A stretch of 64,000 nt of DNA from Nocardioides sp. ChNu-153 (GCF_030466625.1 NZ_JADEVT010000007.1:62001-126000); one strand, 5' to 3'; counted from the stretch's first letter, positions 1 to 10,658 are shown. Program-made: numbers and translations. Notes: generated from the letters alone by a model not told the origin.

Positions 1-645
1 GCCGACCTGGGTGACGGCGGCTGGGCCGGGCCGTCGCCCGCGGCCTGGGCCGAGCGTCTCGGCGTCGACGAGGAGCGGGCGGCGGCGCTGGTCTGCGCCG
101 CGGTGCGCGAGACGTTCGAGGAGTCCGGCGTGCTGCTCGCCGGCGCCTCCGCCGACGAGGTCGTCGCCGACACGACGGGGGCGGACTGGGAGGCCGACCG
201 GGTCGCCCTGGAGACCCACGAGCTCGCCTTCACCGACTTCCTCGCCCGCCGCGGCCTGGTGCTGCGCACCGACCTGCTCGGTGTCTGGGACGCCTGGGTG
301 ACGCCCCGCTTCGAGCCGAAGCGCTACCGCACGTGGTTCTTCGCCGCCGCCCTGCCCGCGGGCCAGCGCACCCGCGACGTCTCGACGGAGTCGTCCTCGG
401 TGGAGTGGGTGCCCGCGGCCGACGCCGTGGTCGCCGCCGAGACCGGGGGCACGGCGATGATGCCCCCGACGTACCTCACGTGCCTCGACGTGGCCCAGCA
501 GCCGAGCGCCGCGGCCGTCCTCGCCGAGGCGGGTCGGCGCACCGTGGAGATGTTCGAGCCCGACGTCGAGCGGCTGCCGGACGGCGGCTGGACGATGTCG
601 ATGCCCGACCGGATGCGTCCCGTCCTCGCGGCGCACCGCGGCTGA
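1..645 (+). CDS. NUDIX hydrolase (5' truncated by window edge)
   Basis: The frame is open from base 1 with no start codon in the window, so the N terminus lies upstream. The core of a Nudix box (REtfEEsG, residues 36-43 of the visible part) would coordinate Mg2+ for cleavage of a nucleoside-diphosphate-linked substrate. The remaining ~170 residues look like the longer NUDIX proteins of actinobacteria that lie beside an MBL hydrolase. The next gene starts 1 nt after the TGA, so the two are probably cotranscribed. The substrate cannot be told from sequence. Confidence 0.85.
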   Translation, partial: ADLGDGGWAGPSPAAWAERLGVDEERAAALVCAAVRETFEESGVLLAGASADEVVADTTGADWEADRVALETHELAFTDFLARRGLVLRTDLLGVWDAWVTPRFEPKRYRTWFFAAALPAGQRTRDVSTESSSVEWVPAADAVVAAETGGTAMMPPTYLTCLDVAQQPSAAAVLAEAGRRTVEMFEPDVERLPDGGWTMSMPDRMRPVLAAHRG

Positions 646-646
646 G

Positions 647-1468
647 GTGGGGCGGGTGGCGGCAGGCGTGGAGGCGTGGCACGGCGGCACCTTCGGCGAG
701 CGGGGCCGGTGCGTCCTGGCCCCCAACGCCGGGACGATGACCCTCGACGGCACCAACACGTGGGTGCTGCGCGAGCCGGGCGCCGCCCGCGCCGTGGTGG
801 TCGACCCCGGGCCGCCCGACGAGGCCCACCTCGACGCGGTGCTGGAGGCCGCCGAAGGCCGGGTCGGCGCGGTGCTGCTCACCCACCACCACCTCGACCA
901 CTCCGAGGCCGCGAGGGCGTTCGCGGAGCGGGCCGGCTGCGGCGTGCGGGCGCTGGACCCGGCGTACCGGCTGGGGTCCGAGGGCCTCGGCGACGGCGAC
1001 GTCGTCGAGGTCGACGGGCTGGAGGTGCACGTCGTCGCGACGCCGGGGCACACGGCCGACTCGCTGTCGTTCGTGCTGCCCGCCGAGCGGGCGGTGCTGA
1101 CCGGCGACACGGTGCTCGGCCGCGGCACGACCGTGGTGGCCCACCCCGACGGGCAGCTGGGCGCCTACCTCGACTCCCTCGACCGGCTGCACGCGCTGGC
1201 CGAGCGGGAGGAGGCGCGCGTCGTGTGGCCCGGGCACGGCCCGGTGATCGACGACGCGCTGGCCGCGCTCGACTCCTACATCGCCCACCGGCGCTCCCGG
1301 CTCGAGCAGGTCGAGACGGCCGTGGCCGGCCTGCGGGAGGTGGAGCAGCTCGACGCGGAGACCCTGCCGCGCCGGGTGGTCGAGGTCGTCTACGCCGACG
1401 TCGACCCCGTGCTCTGGGGCGCCGCGGAGCTCAGCGTGCGGGCCCAGCTGGCGTACCTCGGGCTCTGA
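647..1468 (+). CDS. MBL-fold metallohydrolase (LACTB2-like)
   Basis: 273 residues from a GTG directly after the upstream stop. The metallo-beta-lactamase metal motif THHHLDHSE is clear, with later metal ligands in the TPGHTADS and GHGPVI segments, and the N-terminal GTNTWVL element is typical of LACTB2-like hydrolases. The C-terminal ~70 residues fit the winged-helix tail of that subfamily. Position next to crp matches M. tuberculosis Rv3677c. A hydrolase (possibly RNase-like, as for human LACTB2) is likely; the substrate is unknown. Confidence 0.88.
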   Translation: MGRVAAGVEAWHGGTFGERGRCVLAPNAGTMTLDGTNTWVLREPGAARAVVVDPGPPDEAHLDAVLEAAEGRVGAVLLTHHHLDHSEAARAFAERAGCGVRALDPAYRLGSEGLGDGDVVEVDGLEVHVVATPGHTADSLSFVLPAERAVLTGDTVLGRGTTVVAHPDGQLGAYLDSLDRLHALAEREEARVVWPGHGPVIDDALAALDSYIAHRRSRLEQVETAVAGLREVEQLDAETLPRRVVEVVYADVDPVLWGAAELSVRAQLAYLGL

Positions 1469-1477
1469 GGAGCTTCC

Positions 1478-1493
1478 CCCCACCGAGGTGGGG
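1478..1493. terminator. short hairpin between convergent MBL gene and crp
   Basis: CCCCACC at 1478-1484 pairs with GGTGGGG at 1487-1493 in the 40-bp gap between two converging genes. It could stop both transcripts. There is no T-tract on either side, so this is only a structural suggestion. Confidence 0.35.
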
Positions 1494-1508
1494 AGACCGC
1501 AGTTGCGC

Positions 1509-2186
1509 TCAGCGCGCGCGGCGCGAGAGCCGCTCGATGTCCATGATGACGACGGAGCGGGGCTCCAGGCGCAGCCAGCCGCGCGAGGTGAAGTCGGCGA
1601 GCGCCTTGTTGACCGTCTCGCGCGAGGCGCCGACGAGCTGCGCCAGCTCCTCCTGCGTGAGGTCGTGGTGCACGTGCACGCCGTCGTCGGCGGTGCGGCC
1701 GAAGCGGTCGGCGAGGTCGATGAGCGCCTTGGCGACGCGACCGGGCACGTCGGAGAACACGAGGTCCGCCACGACGTCGTTCGCCTTGCGCAGGCGTGCG
1801 GCGAGCTGGGCGAGGAGGCCGCGGGCGACGCTCGGACGTCCTTCGATCCAGCCCTGCAGGTCGTCGTGGGAGAGCGACGCGAAGGTCGACTCCGTCACCG
1901 CGGTGACGGTCGCCGAGCGCGGGCCCGGGTCGAAGAGCGACAGCTCGCCGAACATCTGGCCGGGGCCGAGGATGGCCAGCAGGTTCTCGCGACCGTCCGC
2001 GGAGGTGCGGCCGAGCTTCACCTTGCCGTCCAGCACGACGTAGAGCTTGTCCCCGGAGTCGCCCTCGTGGAACAGCACCTCGCCGCGCCGCAGGCGGGTC
2101 TCGGCCAGCGACTCGACGAGAGACTCGATCGCCTCGTCGTCGAGCGCGCTGAAGAGCGGCGCCTGACGCAGCACGTCGATGTCCAC
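1509..2186 (-). CDS. crp: Crp/Fnr-family cAMP-responsive regulator
   Basis: 225 residues, GTG start behind a GGGAGGA ribosome site. An N-terminal cyclic-nucleotide-binding domain carries the phosphate-binding cassette FGELSLFDPGPRSATV (residues 79-94), with the Arg-Ser pair that contacts cAMP. A C-terminal winged helix (TQEELAQLVGASRETVNKAL) follows. Length, domain order and the neighbours nth-TlpA-NUDIX-marP match M. tuberculosis Rv3676. It should bind TGTGA-N6-TCACA sites; matches occur in this window upstream of the actP operon and at 20348. A GTGG-N6-CCAC palindrome in its own leader suggests autoregulation. Confidence 0.95.
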   Translation of the reverse strand: MDIDVLRQAPLFSALDDEAIESLVESLAETRLRRGEVLFHEGDSGDKLYVVLDGKVKLGRTSADGRENLLAILGPGQMFGELSLFDPGPRSATVTAVTESTFASLSHDDLQGWIEGRPSVARGLLAQLAARLRKANDVVADLVFSDVPGRVAKALIDLADRFGRTADDGVHVHHDLTQEELAQLVGASRETVNKALADFTSRGWLRLEPRSVVIMDIERLSRRAR

Positions 2187-2214
2187 AAGATCCTCCCGGG
2201 GAGACGGTGTCGGT

Positions 2215-2230
2215 CGTGGCGCACGCCACG
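2215..2230. promoter_or_regulatory. palindrome in crp leader, candidate CRP autoregulatory site
   Basis: CGTGGCG-CA-CGCCACG is a perfect inverted repeat with the GTG-N8-CAC spacing of CRP sites, but with GTGG/CCAC half-sites instead of GTGA/TCAC. On the minus strand a TAGGAT -10 box lies just upstream (2246 to 2241), so the repeat sits near the start of the crp transcript, a place suited to repression. Inference only. Confidence 0.35.
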
Positions 2231-2319
2231 GCCACCCCGCATCCTAGCGGCGCCGCGCCTCCGGCGCCGCCAGGCCGTGGGACGGCACGCCGGTCGGTGG
2301 CGACCCGTACCCTGTCGGG

Positions 2320-3012
2320 GTGCCTGACGTCGCCCTGGTCCGCCGTGCCCGGAAGATCGACCGGGTGCTGGCGCAGACCTATCCCGACGCCCGCTGCGAG
2401 CTCGACTTCGCCAACCCCTTCGAGCTCCTCGTCGTCACCGTGCTCTCCGCGCAGACGACCGACAAGCGGGTCAACGCGGTGCGGCCCACGCTGTTCGCGG
2501 CGTACCCCGACCCCGCCGCGATGGCCGCCGCCGACCGCGCCGTCCTCGAGGGCATCGTCGGCCCGCTCGGCTTCTTCCGCGCCAAGACCGACGCGCTGCT
2601 CAAGCTGAGCCAGGCCCTGGTGGAGCGGTACGACGGGCAGGTGCCGCCCCGCCTCGAGGACCTCGTGACGCTGCCCGGCGTGGGCCGCAAGACGGCCAAC
2701 GTCGTGCTGGGCAACGCCTTCGACGTCCCCGGCATCACGGTCGACACCCACTTCGGTCGCCTCGTGCGCCGCTTCGGCTGGACCGAGGAGACCGACCCGG
2801 TGAAGGTCGAGCACGCGATCGGCGCGCTCTTCCCGCGCCGCGACTGGACGATGCTGTCCCACCACCTCATCTGGCACGGCCGCCGCCGCTGTCACGCCAA
2901 GAAGCCCGCCTGCGGCGCCTGCCCCGTGGCCCGCTGGTGCCCCGCGTTCGGGGAGGGCCCGACCGACCCCGTGCTCGCCGAGGCGCTGGTGCGCACCGAG
3001 GGTCGCGCGTGA
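2320..3012 (+). CDS. nth: endonuclease III, DNA glycosylase/AP lyase
   Basis: 230 residues; base-excision repair of oxidised pyrimidines. The helix-hairpin-helix [12 protein letters not shown] contains the catalytic Lys124, the catalytic Asp is Asp142 in VDTH, and the [4Fe-4S] cluster ligands Cys191, Cys198, Cys201 and Cys207 have the canonical C-x6-C-x2-C-x5-C spacing. The GTG start lies 6 nt after a TACCCT -10 box (2308-2313), so the message is probably leaderless. It overlaps the following TlpA gene by 4 nt and heads a four-gene operon ending with marP. Confidence 0.97.
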   Translation: MPDVALVRRARKIDRVLAQTYPDARCELDFANPFELLVVTVLSAQTTDKRVNAVRPTLFAAYPDPAAMAAADRAVLEGIVGPLGFFRAKTDALLKLSQALVERYDGQVPPRLEDLVTLPGVGRKTANVVLGNAFDVPGITVDTHFGRLVRRFGWTEETDPVKVEHAIGALFPRRDWTMLSHHLIWHGRRRCHAKKPACGACPVARWCPAFGEGPTDPVLAEALVRTEGRA

Positions 3013-3653
3013 GGGGTACGGCGGCCGCCGCCGCCCTCCTGGCCCTCGCCGGGGCGCTCGCCGGCTGCGCGCCCTCGGGGGAGGGCTCGCGGGACGGGGA
3101 GGCGTACGTCGTGCCCAGCGTCGGGCCGCGCGACCTGGTGGTCGACAGCCCCGAGCTCCGCGCGCTCAAGGCCGACGCGGGCGTCGCGCCCTGCGTGCCC
3201 GGCGCCGGCGAGGCGGTCGACGGCGGCCTGCCCAGCGCGGTCCTGCCGTGCTTCGGTGGCGGCGAGGCGGTCGACCTCAGCTCGCTCGAGGGTCCGCTGC
3301 TGCTCAACTTCTGGGCCAGCTGGTGCGGCCCGTGCCGCGAGGAGATGCCGCTGCTCCAGGCCTTCCACGAGCAGTACGGCGACCAGGTCGCCACCGTGGG
3401 CGTGGCCTACAACGAGCTCGACCCGGAGGGGGCGATGGAGCTGGTCGCCGAGTCGGGCGTGACCTACCCGCTGCTCGTCGACACGCAGGAGTACCTGGGC
3501 ACCCAGGAGGCGTTCCTCGCCCTCAACCGCGGGCTGCCCGTCACGACGCTCGTCGACGCGTCGGGGCAGGTCGTGTTCAGCGAGGCGGTCGCCCTGAAGT
3601 CCACCGAGCAGCTGCTCGACCTCGTCGACGAGCACCTGGGGCTGCAGCGGTGA
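3009..3653 (+). CDS. TlpA/ResA-like thiol-disulfide oxidoreductase, lipoprotein
   Basis: 214 residues from a GTG overlapping the nth stop (GTGA). A hydrophobic signal peptide ends in the lipobox LAGC (Cys20), so the protein should be a lipid-anchored, extracytoplasmic thioredoxin fold. The active site is WCGPC (Cys106, Cys109). Two additional cysteines (about 62 and 81) precede the fold and may form a structural disulfide. Position corresponds to M. tuberculosis Rv3673c. Likely role: redox maintenance or repair of exported proteins. The longer upstream in-frame start was rejected because it would lie inside nth and destroy the signal peptide. Confidence 0.9.
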   Translation: MRGTAAAAALLALAGALAGCAPSGEGSRDGEAYVVPSVGPRDLVVDSPELRALKADAGVAPCVPGAGEAVDGGLPSAVLPCFGGGEAVDLSSLEGPLLLNFWASWCGPCREEMPLLQAFHEQYGDQVATVGVAYNELDPEGAMELVAESGVTYPLLVDTQEYLGTQEAFLALNRGLPVTTLVDASGQVVFSEAVALKSTEQLLDLVDEHLGLQR

Positions 3654-4423
3654 GCGCGTCCGGCAGCGACGGGACCGTCGGCCCCGCGGGCGCCCCCGAC
3701 TGGCTGCGCCCGATCACCGACGCGCTGGCCACGATCCGGGCCGAGCACCTCACCGCGTTCACGCCCCCGCCCGGCGGCGACGCCCGCCCGGGCGCCGTCC
3801 TCATGGTCTTCGCGGAGGGCGAGCGCGGCCCCGAGCTGCTGCTCACCGAGCGGGCCCACCACATGCGCTCCCACCCCGGGCAGGTCTCGTTCCCCGGCGG
3901 CAGCCTCGACCCCGGGGAGACCCACGAGCAGGCCGCGCTGCGCGAGGCGTGGGAGGAGATCGGCCTCGACCCGGCGTCGGTGCACGTCGTGGGCCGGCTG
4001 CCCGAGCTCTGGCTGCCGCCGAGCAACTTCGCCGTCGTGCCGGTCGTCGCCTGGTGGGCCTCGCCCGGCACCGTGTCGGTGCGCAGCGCCGACGAGGTGC
4101 ACGCGATCCACCGCGTCGCCGTCGCCGACCTCGTCGACCCCCGCTGGCGGCGCACCGTCCGCGGACCGTCGGGCTGGTCGTCGCCGGGCTTCCTCATCGG
4201 CGAGGACCACGACGTGGTGCTCTGGGGCTTCACCGGGGGGATCGTCGCGCGCCTGCTCGACTTCCTCGGGTGGAGCGAGCCGTGGGACGACACGCTCACG
4301 ACGGCGCTCCCGTCGTACATGCTGGGCGGCGCCGAGCGCGCGGGACCGCAGACCGTGCGGCAGGAGCCGGTCGAGGCCCCGATCGAGGGGCCGATGGCCG
4401 ACATCGAGGAGAGCGACGGATGA
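3650..4423 (+). CDS. NUDIX CoA pyrophosphatase (NudL-like)
   Basis: 257 residues, GTG start overlapping the previous stop by 4 nt. The UPF0035-type signature RSHPGQVSFPGG precedes a full Nudix box (G-x5-E-x7-REAWEEIGL), the arrangement of CoA/acyl-CoA pyrophosphatases. About 35 acidic residues extend the C terminus. It is the Rv3672c equivalent in the nth-TlpA-NUDIX-marP operon. CoA hydrolysis is inferred from the family signature. Confidence 0.9.
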   Translation: MSASGSDGTVGPAGAPDWLRPITDALATIRAEHLTAFTPPPGGDARPGAVLMVFAEGERGPELLLTERAHHMRSHPGQVSFPGGSLDPGETHEQAALREAWEEIGLDPASVHVVGRLPELWLPPSNFAVVPVVAWWASPGTVSVRSADEVHAIHRVAVADLVDPRWRRTVRGPSGWSSPGFLIGEDHDVVLWGFTGGIVARLLDFLGWSEPWDDTLTTALPSYMLGGAERAGPQTVRQEPVEAPIEGPMADIEESDG

Positions 4424-5592
4424 ACTGGCTGGACTGGGTGCTGCTGCTGCTCGTGGGCACCTACGCGCTGTCGGGCTACTGGCAGGGCTTCATCACGGGC
4501 GCGTTCGCGACGGCCGGGCTGCTGGTCGGCGGGCTCGCCGGCATCGTGCTGGCGCCGCTCGTGCTGGGGGACGCCGAGCCGGGGCTGTGGGTCTCGCTGG
4601 GGGCGCTGTTCATCGTCATCCTGCTCGCCTCGATCGGGCAGGCCAGCTTCCAGTACCTGGGCTCCCGCGCCCGCGACCACGTCACGTGGCAGCCGGCGCG
4701 CGTCGTCGACGCCCTCGGTGGGGCGGCGCTCAGCGCGCTCGCCGTGCTCCTCGTCGCCTGGGCCCTCGGCGTCGCCGTCTCCGGCACCCGCATCGCGGGC
4801 GTGACCGAGGCCGTGCGCAGCTCGGCGGTGCTGGCGAAGGTCGACACGGTGCTGCCGGGCGAGGCCGACCGCGCGCTGGAGGCGTTCAACGGCGTCGTGG
4901 GCACCTCCTTCTTCCCGCGCTACCTCGAGCCGTTCGCGCCCGAGCGCATCGTCGAGGTCGCCCCGGGCGACCGGGAGACGCTGCAGGCCGCCGGCGTCGT
5001 CGGTGCCCAGAGCCGCGTGCTGAAGATCCGCGGCGACAACGACTGCGGCCGCGGCGTCGAGGGCACGGGCTTCCTCTACGCCGACGACCGCCTCATGACC
5101 AACGCCCACGTCGTGGCCGGGGTGGACGAGCCTCGCGTCGAGCTCGGCGGCGAGTGGGTGCAGGCCCGCGTCGTGCACTACGACCCCCAGGTCGACGTCG
5201 CGGTCCTGGCGCTCGACGACCAGGGCCTCTCCCCGCTCGCCTTCGGCGAGGGCGCGACGGAGGAGAGCGTGGCGATCCTCGGCTACCCGCAGGACGGGCC
5301 GTACGACGTGCAGCCGGCCCGCATCCGCGCCCAGCAGCAGCTGCGCTCGCCCGACATCTACGGCGAGGGCCGCACCGTGCGCGACGTCTTCTCGCTGCGC
5401 GGCCTCGTGCGGCCCGGCAACTCCGGCGGCCCGGTGGTCGACGCCTCGGGCCAGGTCGTCGGCGTCATCTTCGCGGCGTCGGTGACCGACACCGACACGG
5501 GCTACGCGCTCACCGCGGCCCAGGTCGCCAGCGCCGGCGAGGCCGGCCGGGCGTCGTCCGTCGAGGTGGCCACCGGGGCCTGCGCGGCCTGA
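4420..5592 (+). CDS. marP: MarP-type membrane serine protease
   Basis: 390 residues. Four hydrophobic segments within residues 1-125 form a CvpA-like membrane domain; a trypsin-like periplasmic domain follows. The catalytic triad is His230 (TNAHVV), Asp259 (VDVAVL) and Ser335 (GNSGGP). Cys209 and Cys388 are placed like the disulfide of M. tuberculosis MarP (Rv3671c), a protease needed for acid and oxidative stress survival through cell-wall hydrolase processing. Start overlaps the NUDIX stop as ATGA, last gene of the operon. Same function here is inferred from domains plus synteny. Confidence 0.95.
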   Translation: MNWLDWVLLLLVGTYALSGYWQGFITGAFATAGLLVGGLAGIVLAPLVLGDAEPGLWVSLGALFIVILLASIGQASFQYLGSRARDHVTWQPARVVDALGGAALSALAVLLVAWALGVAVSGTRIAGVTEAVRSSAVLAKVDTVLPGEADRALEAFNGVVGTSFFPRYLEPFAPERIVEVAPGDRETLQAAGVVGAQSRVLKIRGDNDCGRGVEGTGFLYADDRLMTNAHVVAGVDEPRVELGGEWVQARVVHYDPQVDVAVLALDDQGLSPLAFGEGATEESVAILGYPQDGPYDVQPARIRAQQQLRSPDIYGEGRTVRDVFSLRGLVRPGNSGGPVVDASGQVVGVIFAASVTDTDTGYALTAAQVASAGEAGRASSVEVATGACAA

Positions 5593-5600
5593 AGGGCGCG

Positions 5601-5612
5601 CGTCGTACGACG
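5601..5612. repeat. 12-bp palindrome CGTCGTACGACG (copy 1 of 4)
   Basis: Perfect palindrome just after marP. The same 12-mer recurs at 8403, 13417 and 42689, far more often than base composition predicts. Here it lies between converging genes, so it is not a promoter operator at this site. Confidence 0.6.
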
Positions 5613-5654
5613 GGGTGACAGCGCCGCGACGCGGATCGGCGCCCGGACGCGACA

Positions 5655-5684
5655 GCGCCCCGCGGGCCTGGGCCGGCGGGGCGC
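5655..5684. terminator. hairpin between convergent marP and holin-like gene
   Basis: GCGCCCCGC (5655-5663) and GCGGGGCGC (5676-5684) form a perfect 9-bp stem with a 12-nt loop in the 154-bp gap between converging genes. A bidirectional, intrinsic-like terminator without a U-tract is the simplest reading. Confidence 0.55.
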
Positions 5685-5746
5685 GTCGGGGGCGGCGGGG
5701 CCGCCCGGAGCCACGGGGGCGCGCGAGGCGCTGCGGGAGCGGGAGG

Positions 5747-6163
5747 TCAGCCGACCTTGCCCTTGAGCGCCGGGGGGATCTGCTTGCCCTGGCGGATGGC
5801 GCGCTCCGGGGCGCGGACCTTCTTGACCTTCCGGATGCCCAGGAACACGAGCAGCCCGGCGAGCAGCAGGTAGGCGCCGGTGACGATGAGGTAGGCCCAG
5901 TGGAGGTCGAGGCCGTCGCCGTTCCAGTGGATGAGGTGGGCGAAGGCGATCGACAGCAGGATGATCGCCAGCAGGCCGAGGAAGCCGGCGACGGCGAACA
6001 GGACGGCGCCCGTGCCGCCGTTCCTCACGCTGACCTTGAGCTCGGCCTTGGCGAGCTCGATCTCCTTCTGCAGCAACGTGGACACGTCGCGGCTCGCGTC
6101 GGCCACGAGCTGGCCGATCGTGGGCTCGGTGTCCTTGACCGGGTTGACCGGGTCGGTCGTCAT
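5747..6163 (-). CDS. phage-holin-family (DUF1469-like) membrane protein
   Basis: 138 residues. A soluble N terminus with an amphipathic helix (about 15-45) is followed by two long hydrophobic segments (about 52-78 and 88-110) and a basic tail. This is the actinobacterial 'phage holin family' layout, also seen at Rv3669 beside marP and acs. The name reflects fold similarity: there is no prophage here and no endolysin, so lysis is unlikely. A TAGGGT -10-like hexamer lies at 6228-6223 on the minus strand. Role unknown. Confidence 0.85.
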   Translation of the reverse strand: MTTDPVNPVKDTEPTIGQLVADASRDVSTLLQKEIELAKAELKVSVRNGGTGAVLFAVAGFLGLLAIILLSIAFAHLIHWNGDGLDLHWAYLIVTGAYLLLAGLLVFLGIRKVKKVRAPERAIRQGKQIPPALKGKVG

Positions 6164-6349
6164 GGAGTCATCCCCTGGTGGCTCGTGGTGGTGCGGGCGG
6201 CGGCGCAGCTGCGTCTCGCCCGACCCTACAACGCAGGCGTGGCACGGCCCGGCGCACGGCGCGCCCCGGTGAGCGGGGGTACGCCGCGCGGCCGGGCCAC
6301 GGGGTCCTGCGGGTGGTGCGGGTCGGGCGGTGGGACCGGTGCTACCGGC

Positions 6350-8326
<1,977 letters not shown>

Positions 8327-8400
8327 GTCTCTCTCCTCCTCCGCCCGCGGGGGGCGGTCGGTGCTGGGCGGCTGGTCGTTCGTCAGCCTAGGCCGGTGCT

Positions 8401-8416
8401 CCCGTCGTACGACGGG
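8401..8416. promoter_or_regulatory. 16-bp palindrome at the -35 region of acs, candidate operator
   Basis: CCCGTCGTACGACGGG is a perfect 16-bp palindrome centred about 82 bp upstream of the acs start. On the minus strand a TAGGCT -10 box (8390-8385) places the palindrome over the -35 region, suited to a dimeric regulator. Caution: the core 12-mer also occurs in non-promoter positions in this window. Confidence 0.35.
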
Positions 8417-8434
8417 ACTGCTGCGCGTGCGTGA

Positions 8435-8471
8435 CGGTGGGGACCCCCGGTGGTCCCGGGAGTCCCCACCG
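8435..8471 (-). terminator. terminator hairpin after actP
   Basis: CGGTGGGGAC (8435-8444) and GTCCCCACCG (8462-8471) form a perfect 10-bp stem with further pairing possible in the loop. It starts 6 nt downstream of the actP stop on the minus strand and separates the permease operon from acs. Confidence 0.65.
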
Positions 8472-8477
8472 CGGGGC

Positions 8478-10082
8478 TCAGTGCTGGCTCGCCCCCTCGG
8501 CGCCCGCGCCGGTGAGCGCGCGGACCTCGAGCTCGGCGTAGAGCGCCTCGGAGTGCGACTCCCGCGACGTCAGGGTGCCGATGATGCCGAGCAGGAAGCC
8601 GGCGGGGATCGACACGATGCCGGGGTTGTTGAGCGGGAAGATCGCCCAGTCGCTGTCGGGGAACAGCGACGTCTCGGCGCCCGAGGTCACCGGCGAGAGG
8701 AGCACGAGGCCCACGCTGGTGATGAGGCCCCCGTAGATGCTCCAGGTCGCGCCGCGGGTGTTGAAGCGCTTCCAGAACATGTTGAAAAGGATCGCCGGCA
8801 GGTTCGCCGACGCGGCGACCGCGAAGGCCAGCGCCACGAGGAAGGCGATGTTGAGGCGCTGCGCCGGGATGGCGAGCACGATCGCGACCGCGCCGATGGC
8901 GAAGGCGGCGATGCGGGCGACCCGCACCTCGTCCTTCTCCGAGACGGTGCCCTCCTTCTTGAACACGCCCTTGTAGAGGTCGTGCGCCACCGAGGAGGAC
9001 GACGCCAGCGTCAGGCCGGCGACCACCGCGAGGATGGTCGCGAAGGCGACCGCCGAGATGAGCGCCAGCAGGATCGCGCCGCCCGTCGAGCCGTCACCGC
9101 CACCGACCGCCTCGGCGAGGAGCGGCGAGGCGAGGTTCGAGTTGTCGCCCACCGTCGAGCCCTCGGAGGTGTCGAGCAGCGCCGCGGCCCCGAAGCCGAG
9201 CACCAGAGTCATCAGGTAGAAGGCGCCGATGAGACCGATGGCCCACAGCACGGACTTCCGGGCGTCGCGCGCCGTCGGCACCGTGTAGAAGCGGATGAGG
9301 ATGTGGGGGAGTCCCGCCGTACCGAGCACGAGGGCCAGGCCGAGCGACAGGAAGTCGATCTGCGAGGTCAAGGTGGAGCCGTACTGCAGGCCGGGCTGCA
9401 GGAACGCGTCGCCCTTGCCCGAGTTGTCCGCGGCCTCGCCGAGCAGCGCCGAGAGGTTGAAGTCGAACTTCAGCATGACGAGGAAGACGATGAGCGCGGA
9501 GCCGAGCATGAGCAGGACGGCCTTGACGATCTGCACGTACGTCGTGCCCTTCATGCCGCCGACGACGACGTAGAAGATCATCAGCAGGCCGACGCCGACG
9601 ATGGTGAGGTTCTTGACCGCCTCGCTGGACACGCCGAGCAGGAGGGCGACGAGCGTGCCGGCGCCGACCATCTGCGCGAGCAGGTAGAAGATCGAGACGA
9701 CCACGGTGGAGACCGACGCGGCCGTGCGCACGGGGCGCTGGCGCATCCGGAAGGCGAGCTGGTCGGCCATCGTGTAGCGACCCGCGTTGCGCAGCATCTC
9801 CGCGACGAGCAGCAGCGCGACGAGCCAGGCGACGAGGAAGCCGATCGAGTAGAGGAAGCCGTCGTAGCCGTAGAGCGCGATGGCCCCGGAGATGCCGAGG
9901 AACGAGGCGGCCGACATGTAGTCGCCGCCGATCGCGAGGCCGTTCTGGAAGCCCGAGAACGAGCGCCCGCCGGAGTAGAAGTCGGTCGCGGACTTCGTCT
10001 GGCGCGAGGCCCAGAACGTGATCCCGACGGTGAGGAGGACGACGCCGAGGAACAGCGCGCTGGTGAGGAACTGCTGGCTCAT
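8478..10082 (-). CDS. actP: cation/acetate symporter ActP (SSS family)
   Basis: 534 residues with about 13 hydrophobic segments. It has sodium:solute symporter landmarks such as the N-terminal GGDYMSAASFLG region and the SGAIALYGYDG loop. High similarity in layout to ActP, which brings in acetate and other short carboxylates with Na+. The ATG overlaps the stop of the DUF485 partner by 4 nt, which rules out the longer in-frame start upstream. The pair is the usual yjcH-actP arrangement, feeding the adjacent acs. The promoter carries two CRP-like sites. Confidence 0.95.
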   Translation of the reverse strand: MSQQFLTSALFLGVVLLTVGITFWASRQTKSATDFYSGGRSFSGFQNGLAIGGDYMSAASFLGISGAIALYGYDGFLYSIGFLVAWLVALLLVAEMLRNAGRYTMADQLAFRMRQRPVRTAASVSTVVVSIFYLLAQMVGAGTLVALLLGVSSEAVKNLTIVGVGLLMIFYVVVGGMKGTTYVQIVKAVLLMLGSALIVFLVMLKFDFNLSALLGEAADNSGKGDAFLQPGLQYGSTLTSQIDFLSLGLALVLGTAGLPHILIRFYTVPTARDARKSVLWAIGLIGAFYLMTLVLGFGAAALLDTSEGSTVGDNSNLASPLLAEAVGGGDGSTGGAILLALISAVAFATILAVVAGLTLASSSSVAHDLYKGVFKKEGTVSEKDEVRVARIAAFAIGAVAIVLAIPAQRLNIAFLVALAFAVAASANLPAILFNMFWKRFNTRGATWSIYGGLITSVGLVLLSPVTSGAETSLFPDSDWAIFPLNNPGIVSIPAGFLLGIIGTLTSRESHSEALYAELEVRALTGAGAEGASQH

Positions 10083-10462
10083 CGCGAGTCGTCCTTCCGG
10101 AGGTGGTGGCCGCCGGCGGCGCCGCGGGTGTCGTAGCGGTCGAGCAGCTCGGCCGCGAGGGGGTCGAGGGTCCGCGTCGAGTGGCGCGAGTAGAGCCAGG
10201 CGATGCCGAACGTCGTGACGAACTGCAGCAGGCCGAAGATCAGGGCGACGTTGACGTTGCCGACCACCTCGGTGTTCATCAGGCCGGGCGCCCAGTTGGA
10301 GAGCGCGACGTAGGTCAGGTACCAGACGAGGAACGCGACGGTCCACGGCAGCGCGAAGCCGCGGTAGCGGCGGCGCAGCTCGGCGAACTGCGCCGTCGAG
10401 TGCAGGTCGGCGTAGATCGGTTCGGACGTCGAGCGGTACCTCTGCTCGGACGGTTCGGGCAT
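10079..10462 (-). CDS. DUF485 membrane protein (YjcH-like)
   Basis: 127 residues with two transmembrane helices (about 38-60 and 70-95) and charged ends. DUF485 proteins are the standard small partner of acetate permeases, and here it is the first gene of a two-gene operon with actP (ATGA overlap). Start ATG is preceded by GAGGAGG with 5-nt spacing. Role in permease assembly or activity is inferred from the fixed gene pairing. Confidence 0.93.
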   Translation of the reverse strand: MPEPSEQRYRSTSEPIYADLHSTAQFAELRRRYRGFALPWTVAFLVWYLTYVALSNWAPGLMNTEVVGNVNVALIFGLLQFVTTFGIAWLYSRHSTRTLDPLAAELLDRYDTRGAAGGHHLRKDDSR

Positions 10463-10482
10463 CGTTGCCTCCTCGGCGGGGA

Positions 10483-10519
10483 TGTGAGCACGGTCACGCT
10501 AGGTGTGGTCGCGCTCACG
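10483..10519 (-). promoter_or_regulatory. tandem CRP-like sites in DUF485-actP promoter
   Basis: TGTGA-GCACGG-TCACG (10483-10498) and TGTGG-TCGCGC-TCACG (10504-10519) match the CRP consensus TGTGA-N6-TCACA at 9/10 and 8/10 defined bases. Their centres are exactly 21 bp apart (two helical turns). A minus-strand -10 box TAGCGT (10501-10496) overlaps site 1, so site 2 falls between -10 and -35. This geometry favours repression; an activating role would need another start site. Confidence 0.6.
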
Positions 10520-10658
10520 GGCGACGCCGCGGGCCGCCCGGGTCGGTGGGCGGCGCCGCGGGTCGCCGAGCGGTCGTCCGGGCGCGACGAACGGTCGCGG
10601 GGCGGGCGTCCTCGCGGTCCGCCCCCCGCGCCCCTGGCCGGGGTGCCAAGATCGGGTC

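Noticed and set aside
5747..6163. Phage holin name as a sign of a prophage
   Set aside because: No integrase, lysin or structural phage genes nearby; the gene sits in a conserved housekeeping block.
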